In this document: positions 9,121-16,322 of the stretch, in pieces
How the letters are laid out: every line of letters starts with the position of its first letter
Numbering within the stretch: the first letter of the stretch is position 1
Assembly: GCF_014645795.1 (NCBI RefSeq)
Contig: NZ_BMMK01000011.1
Coordinates: 1 to 46,278, forward strand
DNA from: Longimycelium tulufanense
GTDB taxonomy: Bacteria; Actinomycetota; Actinomycetes; Mycobacteriales; Pseudonocardiaceae
Direction of reading: 5' to 3'
Length of the DNA: 46,278 nucleotides
Notes under the pieces: model-generated
The model's input: the letters and a program-made list of their open reading frames with translations, nothing else
What the model was told of the DNA's origin: nothing
Database searches by the model: none
Position numbers and translations under genes: made by a program

Positions 9121-9771
9121 ATGTCCGCACCAACACAGAATCCGTCGGTGCGCTACGGCCGGAAGGTCGAGACCGACGGCGTCCCGAACCTCTACGCGGG
9201 TACGAAGGTCACGCCGTGGACCCCACCGGAGCCCGGCATCGACAACCTCGGCATCAGCTCGGTGGACACCTTCGCCGTACCCGGGGTCGGCGAGTTCACC
9301 GTGCAGTTCGACGGTTACGTCCGGGTTGTGCGCTCGGCACCGACCGCCGGTGAGTGGGCACCCGCCGAGGTTTACACGAACCTCATCGAGATGAAGATGG
9401 TGGGGGAGTCGCCCGAACTGGGAACGATCACCGTTACGCTCAACCCGGAATGCCTGTCCGCCGGGCAGATCCGGACACCGTTCGACCCTTATGCGGGCGA
9501 GGGGCCCGCGGCCAAGGCATGCCGGATGGCCGTCGGCGCGATCTTCGACATGCCCAAGCTGGGCATGCAGCTGGTCAACCGGGAGCCCATCATCCTGACT
9601 ATCGACGACGTGCGGACCATCCCGCCCGCCGGTGCGCCGGGCAAGGGCCAGATCTACCGCATGCTGCCACTGCACGACCGCAACAACCTCGAGGGCGAGC
9701 CGGTCGCCTACATCACCAGCCTCCGCTTCAACATGGGGGGCTACCTTGAGAAGAGTGTGATCAAGAACTAG
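9121..9771 (+). CDS. Uncharacterised protein, partner of the HEAT-repeat gene
   Basis: A 216-residue soluble protein, predicted mostly beta, with no signal peptide or membrane segment. Features seen: GEFTVQFDGYVRVVR near residue 60, a two-Cys region (NPECLS near 118 and KACRMA near 140), and a C-terminal segment IYRMLPLHDR followed by YITSLRFNMGGY. It resembles small hypothetical proteins of Actinobacteria (possibly the DUF6073 type, not verified). The ATG is preceded by GAAGGGAAGACC. It directly follows the HEAT-repeat gene and is closed by a hairpin at 9791, so the two form a transcription unit and probably work together. Function not recognised. Confidence 0.75.
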   Translation: MSAPTQNPSVRYGRKVETDGVPNLYAGTKVTPWTPPEPGIDNLGISSVDTFAVPGVGEFTVQFDGYVRVVRSAPTAGEWAPAEVYTNLIEMKMVGESPELGTITVTLNPECLSAGQIRTPFDPYAGEGPAAKACRMAVGAIFDMPKLGMQLVNREPIILTIDDVRTIPPAGAPGKGQIYRMLPLHDRNNLEGEPVAYITSLRFNMGGYLEKSVIKN

Positions 9772-9790
9772 CGCAGAACAGGACGATAGG

Positions 9791-9821
9791 ACGGGCCGGG
9801 ATGCAGCGATGCCCGGTCCGT
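9791..9821 (+). terminator. Hairpin terminator after the HEAT-repeat operon
   Basis: ACGGGCCGGG (9791-9800) pairs with CCCGGTCCGT (9812-9821), a 10-bp stem with one G-U pair and an 11-base loop. It starts 20 bases after the stop at 9771, before the convergent AraC gene. No T-tract, as is common in GC-rich actinomycetes. Confidence 0.6.
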
Positions 9822-9997
9822 CCCACACCCATGGTGATGTCCACGGCCGTGATCTGTTCCCGCGGCACAGGTTGAACGGCTCGGCAACCTTCCGGAGTCC
9901 GTGTGCGGAGCGGCTGCCCCCTGTTCGACGTCATCGGCTCGACAGTTGTTGCAGGTCTCGGACGTACCACGTTGCGGGACGGACTTCGGTTAGCGGT

Positions 9998-10960
9998 TCA
10001 GCGCTCGGCCACCGGGACCCGAAGACGTGTGTTCCCCAGCACGTCCATGGCCATCAGGAGCGGAACGGCAAGCACGATCGGAGGGTCGGTGGGTTGTGGT
10101 GCCCGCAGCCGCACCCCGACACTTTCCGGTGCCGATTGTCCGGCGGCCACATGGACGGGAGAGGAACCCGCACCGACGAGGACCGCCGGCCTTCCCTGCC
10201 CCCGTAGCATGTCCGCGACGGTGGCGGCGGGATCGAGAACAGTGGCGAGAACGTGGTAATGGCCTTCGGTCAGCCCGGTGAATGCCACGCTCTCCGGTGG
10301 CACAACAACTGCCGAGGTAGCCGGCTTACCTTGGGGCACACCGGAAGGAAACAGGCCGACGACAGCGGGTGCGGCGGGGTCAGGACCTCCGAGAACGGTC
10401 GCCACCACCTGCGGTTCGCCGCGCACGGAGCGTGGTGGTGGCACGGCCCGGTCCAACAGGGTGCCCATCAGCAGGTCGCCGAACGTGGTAACTGCGTGTC
10501 GGAACCGACTGGGGGGTGTTCCGACGAGCCGGGTGAACTGGGTCGTGAACGTGCCGAGACTCGAGTAACCCACCGAGAAGCAGACGTCCGTGATGTTCAT
10601 GTCCGTTGTCACGAGCAGTGACCGCGCCTCGGCCATCCGTAGTGCGGTGAGGAAACGGGACGGCGTGGCGCCCGTGACCTGACGGAAGGTGCGGTGGAAG
10701 TGGAACGGGCTGAGTAACGCCACCTGTGCCAGCTCGGTAAGGGAATGCCGGTCGCCGAGCGCGTTGCGCATGCGACGAACGGCCCGCAGGACCGCGGCGA
10801 GCCGATCCTGGCTGGCCGGGCGGGAAAGGCACGAGCGGGTGGCCGCGCAGGCGTCGGCGGCTGGGCACAGCCCGTGCGGGCACGGGGATCGTCCACTGGT
10901 GGCACGCAGGTCGGCGATCACTCCGCGGAGCCTGCCTACGTGGTTCGACGGGAACGTCAT
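9998..10960 (-). CDS. AraC-family regulator with N-terminal cysteine cluster and C-terminal beta domain
   Basis: A 320-residue protein with three parts. The N-terminus (to residue ~45) carries four cysteines spaced C-x4-C-x5-C-x5-C (CPHGLC, DACAA, RSC). A canonical double helix-turn-helix of AraC type follows (about 50-155: LTELAQVALLSPFHFHRTF and then ITDVCFSVGYSSLGTFTTQF). The C-terminal ~130 residues are a beta-rich domain (GLFPSGVP, GHYHVLA, LVGAGSSPV, VRLRAPQP) typical of one actinobacterial AraC subgroup. A GTG at 10966 and an ATG at 10960 are both possible; AGGAG nine bases ahead favours the ATG. It is transcribed away from the SRPBCC-methyltransferase gene and is a likely controller of it through the shared 270-base region. 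The cysteines could hold a metal or Fe-S centre, or act as thiols; that is inference. Confidence 0.88.
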   Translation of the reverse strand: MTFPSNHVGRLRGVIADLRATSGRSPCPHGLCPAADACAATRSCLSRPASQDRLAAVLRAVRRMRNALGDRHSLTELAQVALLSPFHFHRTFRQVTGATPSRFLTALRMAEARSLLVTTDMNITDVCFSVGYSSLGTFTTQFTRLVGTPPSRFRHAVTTFGDLLMGTLLDRAVPPPRSVRGEPQVVATVLGGPDPAAPAVVGLFPSGVPQGKPATSAVVVPPESVAFTGLTEGHYHVLATVLDPAATVADMLRGQGRPAVLVGAGSSPVHVAAGQSAPESVGVRLRAPQPTDPPIVLAVPLLMAMDVLGNTRLRVPVAER

Positions 10961-11230
10961 CTGCACGGTCTCCTGCGACTGCGTGCGGGGACAACAGCGG
11001 GGCGAGCGGCGACTCCGGCCGGCGAAACGCGGAAGCGGGCGTGGCGGTCACCTCTCTGTCCGGGCCGTCGTCGGCAAATATAGCTTCAGAAAAATGGAGC
11101 GAACAATCGGCCGTGTCGGTGGTCGCCCTCCGTGTTCACCCAGGAAGAGTGGGCTGAGCAAGGTTCGAGAAGACGCCTTTCTGCGCAGACTACTACGTTT
11201 CTTCAGTACCGATCTGGCGCGGAGGATGCG
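10961..11230. promoter_or_regulatory. Divergent promoter region, AraC regulator / SRPBCC-methyltransferase
   Basis: A 270-base intergenic region between oppositely transcribed genes, so it must carry both promoters. An AT-rich island, GGCAAATATAGCTTC at about 11070-11085 followed by GAAAAATGG, stands out from GC-rich surroundings and is the best place for a -10 element or regulator site. No clear operator repeat was found. The ribosome site GGAGG at 11221 serves the ATG at 11231. Confidence 0.5.
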
Positions 11231-13396
11231 ATGACGACACAAGCATCAGGTTTCGGAAGTGCCCCGCTTGCCGGAGGCCCGTTCCCCGCCGCGCCGGGCC
11301 TGGCGAACGCCGACGTCGCGTTCCCACCGCTCGCCGCGAGCGCCTTCCCGGTTGTCGCCGACCGCTGGGAGCGCCTCGTCGCCATGGGAAGTACGACGTT
11401 TCCGGCCGACCAGGTATGGACGGCCCTGACCGAACCCGAACACGTTCGGCACTGGCTGGCCGTCTGCCGCGGCTCCTGGGCGAAACGGGACGCCGAGTCC
11501 ATGTTGGACTTCGAGGACGGCGAGTTCTTCTGGTGCCGCACGCTCCACAGCACGCCACCCACCATGGCCCGTCCCGGAACGTTGCGTTATCTCTGGCGCT
11601 GGCTCGGTATCGGTCCCGCCACCGAGGTGACCTGGACGATCGCCCCCTCGGAGAGCGGAACCACCATCACCGTGGTGGAGGAGGCGCAGAACCCGGCGTC
11701 GGACTGGCGATCGTGGAACGGCATGGGCTGGCCGGGGATCATCGACCAGCTCTCCGGCTACCTACGTACCGGAGCCTCGTGGCGGTGGCCGTGGCGTCGG
11801 ATGGGACCGTACGTCCAGATTCCGCTGCCGGCGGCGCCGTTCGAGGCGTGGGATGCGCTCACCAGCCCCGCCGCCGTCAAGCACTGGATGGGTCGGTCGG
11901 CCGGCTCGCTCAGCCCGGGGGACGAGATGACCCTGGTGATGGGCGACGCCAGCGGTACCGCGCTGCTCCGGGTGACCAGGGCCGTGGACGCCGGCCAGGA
12001 GTTCCCCTCCTACCTGCCCTACCTGGAGTTCGAGCTGCGGCGCCGGTCCTGGACGGCGGCGCTGGGCGGACGGATGTGGGTCGAGCCGGCCGGGCTCGGC
12101 GCCTGCGTGCTGCACGTCTTCCACCACAACTGGGAAGCCCTCGGCCTCGCCGACCCCCTCCCCGAGCGGCGCATCCTGACGAACTTCTGGGCTTCCGCGG
12201 CAGCGCGGGCCCAGCTGCTGTTCCGCCAGCAGGGGAGTCCCGGTGGACCGCACGGATGGTCCGTCGCGGCCGCCGACCCGGCCGAGCAGGGTGGCGCTGC
12301 GACACCGCAGGGAATGCCGGGGCACGGCGGAGCCGGCCCGGCGATCGATGTCCGGGCGGCGATGGCGTTCGCCGGACGGGTCATGGGAGATCTCAGCGGC
12401 GCCATGGTGAGCCTGATGGCCGTTCTTGGTGTCCGCCTCGGAATTTTCGCGGCGCTGGCCGGCGGGCCGGCCAACAGTGCGGAACTCGCCCGGCGGACCG
12501 GACTCGCCGAGCGGTACCTGCGGGAGTGGCTGTGGTGTCTACACAGCGCGAACTATCTCCAGGCCACGCCTGACGGCCGGTTCTCGCTGCCGCTCGAGCA
12601 CGCCGGGGTGCTCGCCCGGACCGACTCACCCTTCTCACTCACCGGGGGCCACCGCCTGTTCGCGGCCATGGCCACCATGCTCGATCCGATTACCGAGGCG
12701 TTCCGCACGGGTGAAGGTGTTGCGCACGGGCGCTATCCGGAGGAGTTCGCCGCGGCCATGGAGCAGATGAGTGCGACCTGGGTCGACCACATGCTCGTGG
12801 ACCAGTGGCTACCGGCGGTTGACGGCCTCACCGAGCGGCTCGCGGCGGGCGGGTTCGTCGCGGACGTCGGCTGCGGCAGCGGTCGCGCCCTGATCCGCAT
12901 GGCAGAGCGGTTCCCGAGCGCCCGATTCGTCGGCTACGACCTTCACGAACCAAACCTGGAACGGGCGAGGGAGGCCGCCGACCGCTCCGGTGTCGCCGAC
13001 CGGGTCCACTTCGAACGTGCCGACGCCGCCGAAGCTCTCGCGGCGCCGACCGACCTGGTGACGATGCTCGACGTGCTCCACGACGCACCGGACCCCGAGG
13101 CGACCCTGCGCGCGGCGCGGGTGGCGGTGGCCGAAAGCGGGGGAGTGGTGCTCGTTTTGGAGAGCAGCGGGGCGGACGACGCCCGGGACAACACCGGCGC
13201 GCCGGCCAGCATCCTCTACGCAACGAGCACCCTGTACTGCGTGCCGACCGCGTTGGCCGACGGTGCTCCCGCGCTCGGCACTTTTGGGCTGCCCGCGCGG
13301 GAGATGACCCGGCTCGCGGACCGCGCCGGCTTCCGCGAGGTCCGCGAGTTTCCCGTCCAGAGCCCCTTCAACGCCCTCTACGTCCTTCGTCTCTGA
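11231..13396 (+). CDS. Tandem SRPBCC (AHSA1-like) domains fused to a class I methyltransferase
   Basis: A 721-residue three-domain protein. Residues ~45-180 and ~190-335 are two SRPBCC/START-like domains; each has the AHSA1-type opening, seen as FPADQVWTALTEPEHVRHWL and FEAWDALTSPAAVKHWMG. Residues ~375-470 are a winged-helix/dimerisation region (ELARRTGLAERYLREWL) and ~480-721 a Rossmann methyltransferase with the SAM motif VADVGCGSG near 541 and the acidic end of strand 2 at GYDLHEPN. ATG 11231 has GGAGG six bases ahead; the upstream extension of the frame lacks domain content. SRPBCC proteins include CalC, the self-sacrifice protein that neutralises calicheamicin, so a binding or protection role next to an enediyne PKS is attractive but inferred. 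An ordinary SAM-dependent tailoring enzyme with ligand-binding domains is the alternative. Confidence 0.85.
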   Translation: MTTQASGFGSAPLAGGPFPAAPGLANADVAFPPLAASAFPVVADRWERLVAMGSTTFPADQVWTALTEPEHVRHWLAVCRGSWAKRDAESMLDFEDGEFFWCRTLHSTPPTMARPGTLRYLWRWLGIGPATEVTWTIAPSESGTTITVVEEAQNPASDWRSWNGMGWPGIIDQLSGYLRTGASWRWPWRRMGPYVQIPLPAAPFEAWDALTSPAAVKHWMGRSAGSLSPGDEMTLVMGDASGTALLRVTRAVDAGQEFPSYLPYLEFELRRRSWTAALGGRMWVEPAGLGACVLHVFHHNWEALGLADPLPERRILTNFWASAAARAQLLFRQQGSPGGPHGWSVAAADPAEQGGAATPQGMPGHGGAGPAIDVRAAMAFAGRVMGDLSGAMVSLMAVLGVRLGIFAALAGGPANSAELARRTGLAERYLREWLWCLHSANYLQATPDGRFSLPLEHAGVLARTDSPFSLTGGHRLFAAMATMLDPITEAFRTGEGVAHGRYPEEFAAAMEQMSATWVDHMLVDQWLPAVDGLTERLAAGGFVADVGCGSGRALIRMAERFPSARFVGYDLHEPNLERAREAADRSGVADRVHFERADAAEALAAPTDLVTMLDVLHDAPDPEATLRAARVAVAESGGVVLVLESSGADDARDNTGAPASILYATSTLYCVPTALADGAPALGTFGLPAREMTRLADRAGFREVREFPVQSPFNALYVLRL

Positions 13397-13398
13397 TG

Positions 13399-13437
13399 AG
13401 CCGGGACACCGGCTCCGGTCCTCGCCGTCGTCGGCGG
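13399..13437. terminator. Weak tandem hairpins between convergent genes
   Basis: AGCCGG-GACA-CCGGCT (13399-13414) and CGCCG-TCGT-CGGCG (13424-13437) lie back to back in the 62-base gap between the stops of the SRPBCC-methyltransferase and flavin monooxygenase genes. Stems are short, so termination is only suggested. Confidence 0.35.
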
Positions 13438-13458
13438 GATGTTGCAGCTCGGTCCCGG

Positions 13459-14652
13459 CTACCCGGGAGCCTGGTCAAGCTTCGCGGGGAGGTTGTCCGT
13501 TCGCTGGTGAGCGAACATCTGCCTCATCTGGTTGACTTGCAACTGACGGGGTACTGCGCTGATCAGTCGGTTACGGAGCCAGCAGGCCATCGGGTGACTC
13601 CACTGACCGAGCCTGCCCATCAGGTGCGCCTGTCTCGTCAGCGCATTGGCTCGCCTGCGTCGACGAGCCTCGTAGCGCAGTAGGGCTGCGGGGATGTCGG
13701 TCGACTCGTGTGCCAGGCAACTGGTGAGCGCGATCGCGTCCTCCAACGCCTGGCAGGTTCCCTGTCCCAGGGTCGGGGCGCTCGGATGCGCGGCGTCACC
13801 GACCAGGGTTGCCGCTCCCCGGCTCCAGCGTCGCAAGGGAGTACGGTCGACGATCTCGGACACGACCATCCGGTTCGGATCCGTAGCCGAGATCAGCCGG
13901 CCAACAGGTTCGTGCCAGGAGGAGAATCTCCCCAGGAGCCAGTCCTTGTCGATCGAAGAACGTGACGCCAGGTCTCCCCGTGAGCCGAACGCGGCGAACC
14001 AGTAGACCCGCCCGCCTGTCATGGGGAACATGCCGAACTGCTCGCCACAGCCCATCGACAGCTGTGCCGGGAGCTTGGGCCCGGCATACGGGGCTACACC
14101 ACGGACAACGGCATAGCCGAGGTGACGGAGGTCGTCTCCGTCGAACAGCCCGCGACGGACAGTGGAACCAATTCCGTCGGCGCCGACGAGTAGGTCTCCT
14201 CCGAGCACGTCACCGTTCTCCAGGACAGCACCTACTGATACCCCTTCTTGCAGCACCTTTGTGCAGCGGCTGCCCAAGCACAGGTTGGCCCTAGCCCGGA
14301 CCAGAAGTGGCCGCATCAGGTCACCACGCAACAGGGCACGGCCGTTGCCGCCGCACCGGCCCACCATCACCTCCTGCGGTACGAACTGCATGGTGTCGCC
14401 CGTCGCGGTCCGCATCGCCAGACCCGCTGCCGGCTCGCTCACCGCACGTACTTCGGCACCGGCATCAATGACGTCCAACGCCGTCAAAGCGTTCGGCCAC
14501 AGCGTGAGGCCGTTGCCGCCACCAGGTCCGGCCGGGTCCCGATCCGCCACAACCACGTCCCAGTTGAGCCGTCGAAGCAGGACCGCCGTGGCGAGACCAG
14601 CAGGTCCTGCTCCCACAATGACCGCTCTCCGTCGGCGTCGCGAGTGGGTCAT
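13459..14652 (-). CDS. FAD-dependent monooxygenase (group A, PHBH/TetX-like)
   Basis: A 397-residue flavoprotein with the three fingerprint motifs of group A aromatic hydroxylases: VIVGAGPAGLATAVLL at residues ~10-25 (FAD Rossmann), DLLVGADGIGSTVR near 165 (DG motif), and GAATLVGDAAHPSAP near 290 (GD motif). Such enzymes use FAD and NAD(P)H to hydroxylate or epoxidise, commonly on aromatic or quinone intermediates, and some inactivate antibiotics. The ATG at 14652 is chosen because GGGAGG lies six bases ahead and the FAD motif starts just after it; the 62-codon upstream extension is low-complexity. It is transcribed alone, convergent with the SRPBCC-methyltransferase gene. Substrate unknown; oxidative tailoring of the cluster product is most likely. 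Confidence 0.88.
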   Translation of the reverse strand: MTHSRRRRRAVIVGAGPAGLATAVLLRRLNWDVVVADRDPAGPGGGNGLTLWPNALTALDVIDAGAEVRAVSEPAAGLAMRTATGDTMQFVPQEVMVGRCGGNGRALLRGDLMRPLLVRARANLCLGSRCTKVLQEGVSVGAVLENGDVLGGDLLVGADGIGSTVRRGLFDGDDLRHLGYAVVRGVAPYAGPKLPAQLSMGCGEQFGMFPMTGGRVYWFAAFGSRGDLASRSSIDKDWLLGRFSSWHEPVGRLISATDPNRMVVSEIVDRTPLRRWSRGAATLVGDAAHPSAPTLGQGTCQALEDAIALTSCLAHESTDIPAALLRYEARRRRRANALTRQAHLMGRLGQWSHPMACWLRNRLISAVPRQLQVNQMRQMFAHQRTDNLPAKLDQAPG

Positions 14653-15004
14653 CGCACCCTCCCGGACCGGTCGGGGACCGGCCGAGGCGGATCGGCCGGC
14701 ATGGAGAGGGGAGCGGACGGAGCGACTGTCGGCAGGTGCATGATGGCCCCCAGACCGGGTTCGGTCGTGGTCGACCGACGGAACGTCGCGCCAGCGTTGT
14801 CGCCGCTTCCGTGCTTGCTCGTCGCACGAGGTCGGCAACCCCGGTGCGGAGATCAGTAAGGAACGAAGCCGGCAAGAATCTGGCGGAGCGATGCCGAGCG
14901 TAGGGGAAGGCGACGGAACTGATCTTCTCTTCCCTTGCGCGAGACGCCGACAAGCATCCGCAGTGTAGGTTCGAGGGTCTCCCCGACCGCCCGGGCCGAC
15001 GTTG
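14653..15004. other. Gap upstream of the flavin monooxygenase, no gene recognised
   Basis: These 352 bases separate the flavin monooxygenase start from the end of the VOC-PadR operon, both on the minus strand. It must contain the monooxygenase promoter. I see no convincing coding frame, repeat or operator in it; the open frames crossing it have no domain content. Confidence 0.5.
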
Positions 15005-15496
15005 TCAGGAGTCCTCGAAGAGCTCGGCGGCGCCAGGGCTGCGCGCCCACTGGTCGCCCCGCTCCTCCAACTCCGCGACGGACAGATTTTCGTTCTGCTG
15101 GGCCAGGGACCAGTGATGACCGAACGGGTCGCGGACGACCGCGTACCGATCGCCCCAGAACGCGTTCTGGGGCGCCACCAGCTCTTCCGCGCCTGCCGCC
15201 ACCGCAGTGGCGAACGCCGCGTCGACGTCCTGCGTGTACAGGTGCAGGACCACGGGCGTTCCGCCGAGGGACACCGGGCTGAGGTTGCCGTGCTCCCGGA
15301 ACTCGTCGTGCACGAGCAGTCTGCCGCCGGCGATCAGCAGCTCGCAGTGGATCACCCGTCCGTCCGGTCCGTGATTGCGCAGCAACTCGTCCGCACCGAA
15401 CGCCGCCCGGTAGAACCGCACGGCGGCGTCGGTGTCGGACACGGTGAGCTGCGGGGTCACCCCGGGAAACTCGTCGTCCGCCCCGCTGCGGGACAT
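15005..15496 (-). CDS. VOC-superfamily protein, PhnB/glyoxalase-like
   Basis: A 163-residue vicinal-oxygen-chelate protein: TPQLTVSDTDAAVRFYRAAFGADEL at the N-terminus, a central LVHDEF strand, VVLHLYTQDVDAAFATAVAAGAEEL, and the closing WGDRYAVVRDPFGHHWSLAQ that is typical of PhnB-like members. These proteins either bind hydrophobic compounds (bleomycin/mitomycin-resistance type) or act on small metabolites. Its ATG directly abuts the TAA of the PadR gene, so the two are one operon. Downstream of a PadR-type xenobiotic sensor it is a candidate sequestration or detoxification protein; generic VOC function cannot be excluded. Confidence 0.85.
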   Translation of the reverse strand: MSRSGADDEFPGVTPQLTVSDTDAAVRFYRAAFGADELLRNHGPDGRVIHCELLIAGGRLLVHDEFREHGNLSPVSLGGTPVVLHLYTQDVDAAFATAVAAGAEELVAPQNAFWGDRYAVVRDPFGHHWSLAQQNENLSVAELEERGDQWARSPGAAELFEDS

Positions 15497-15850
15497 TTAG
15501 TTATCCTTCCTGTCGGCGCGGAGCAATTTCCGTGCGGTGTCGCTGTCGACGAGGGTAGCGAGACGACGAGCTTCCTGGCGGACCGCTGCCAGCCCCGTCG
15601 GGGTGATCCGGTAGCTGCGGCGGCGTTCGGCCCTGCGGTCGGCACGCACGGCTTGCTCGTCGATCTCCACTTCCTCGACCAGCCCCTCCACCCGCAACCG
15701 TTGCAGGGTGCGGTACAGCGTGCCCGGACCGAGCACCAGGTGGCCGCCCGTGAGGTGTTCGACGTCGGCGATCAGGCCGTACCCGTGCCGATCCCCCTCG
15801 GTCAGCGCCAGCAGCAGGGCGAATGCCGCCGGGGTCAACGCGTTGGTCAT
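15497..15850 (-). CDS. PadR-family transcriptional regulator
   Basis: A 117-residue protein with the PadR N-terminal winged helix: ALLLALTEGDRHGYGLIADVEHLTG, then GPGTLYRTLQRLRVEGLVEEV and RRRSYRITPTGLAAVRQE. PadR proteins usually repress detoxification or efflux genes and respond to small aromatic or antibiotic ligands. It lies between two VOC genes, 27 bases after the first and abutting the second, so it likely autoregulates this operon and perhaps the divergent winged-helix gene at 16323. The ribosome site is weak. No PadR-type ATGT-N-ACAT operator was found by eye. Confidence 0.88.
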   Translation of the reverse strand: MTNALTPAAFALLLALTEGDRHGYGLIADVEHLTGGHLVLGPGTLYRTLQRLRVEGLVEEVEIDEQAVRADRRAERRRSYRITPTGLAAVRQEARRLATLVDSDTARKLLRADRKDN

Positions 15851-15877
15851 GACGAGGTTGTGTCGCTCGTGGCCGCG

Positions 15878-16246
15878 TCACTCCTGGCTGACGATGAACT
15901 GGTGGCCGTCGGGGTCGGTGACGGTGAAGAAGGTCCCCCATGGTTGCGTCTGCGGCTCGGTGACCTGGACACCCATGTCCACCAGGGCCCTGTGCAGCGC
16001 CTGGACGTCCTTGCACCGCAGGGTCACGTCCGCCGAGTTGCCGACCCGGTCCTGCTTCTCGTACGTCGCCGCGTCGGCGAGCACGAACGCCGTTCCCGAC
16101 CCCTTCGGAGCGACCTCGAGCCAGCGGCCCATCTCACCGGCGTCGGCGTCGGTGGTCACCTCGAACCCGAGTGCATCGACGTAGAACTGCTTCGCACGCT
16201 CCTGGTCGGTGACGTAGAGCGCGACTGTGTTCAGCTTGGTGATCAT
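15878..16246 (-). CDS. VOC-superfamily protein (glyoxalase/bleomycin-resistance type)
   Basis: A 122-residue single-module VOC protein: ITKLNTVALYVTDQERAKQFYV at the start and GTFFTVTDPDGHQFIVSQ at the end, with the DPDGH element common to the glyoxalase/dioxygenase/bleomycin-resistance superfamily. ATG 16246 is chosen because GGAGG precedes it by about seven bases and the fold starts immediately; the longer upstream frame crosses the divergent promoter. First gene of the VOC-PadR-VOC operon, and head-to-head with a DNA-repair-like protein. A ligand-binding protection role is plausible but unproven. Confidence 0.85.
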   Translation of the reverse strand: MITKLNTVALYVTDQERAKQFYVDALGFEVTTDADAGEMGRWLEVAPKGSGTAFVLADAATYEKQDRVGNSADVTLRCKDVQALHRALVDMGVQVTEPQTQPWGTFFTVTDPDGHQFIVSQE

Positions 16247-16322
16247 CACTGCGCCTCCGTACGGTCCCACTTCCGTGGCAAAGAATAGTCCACGCTGGAT
16301 ATAAGATGCCATACTGGTGCCC
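16247..16322. promoter_or_regulatory. Short divergent promoter, VOC-PadR operon / winged-helix protein
   Basis: Only 76 bases separate two oppositely transcribed starts, so both promoters overlap here and regulation is probably shared. GGATATAAGATGCCATACTG at 16297-16316 contains -10-like TATAAGAT and CATACT close to the rightward start, suggesting a very short leader. CCAC-TTCC-GTGG (16267-16278) is a small inverted repeat that could be an operator half. Confidence 0.45.
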
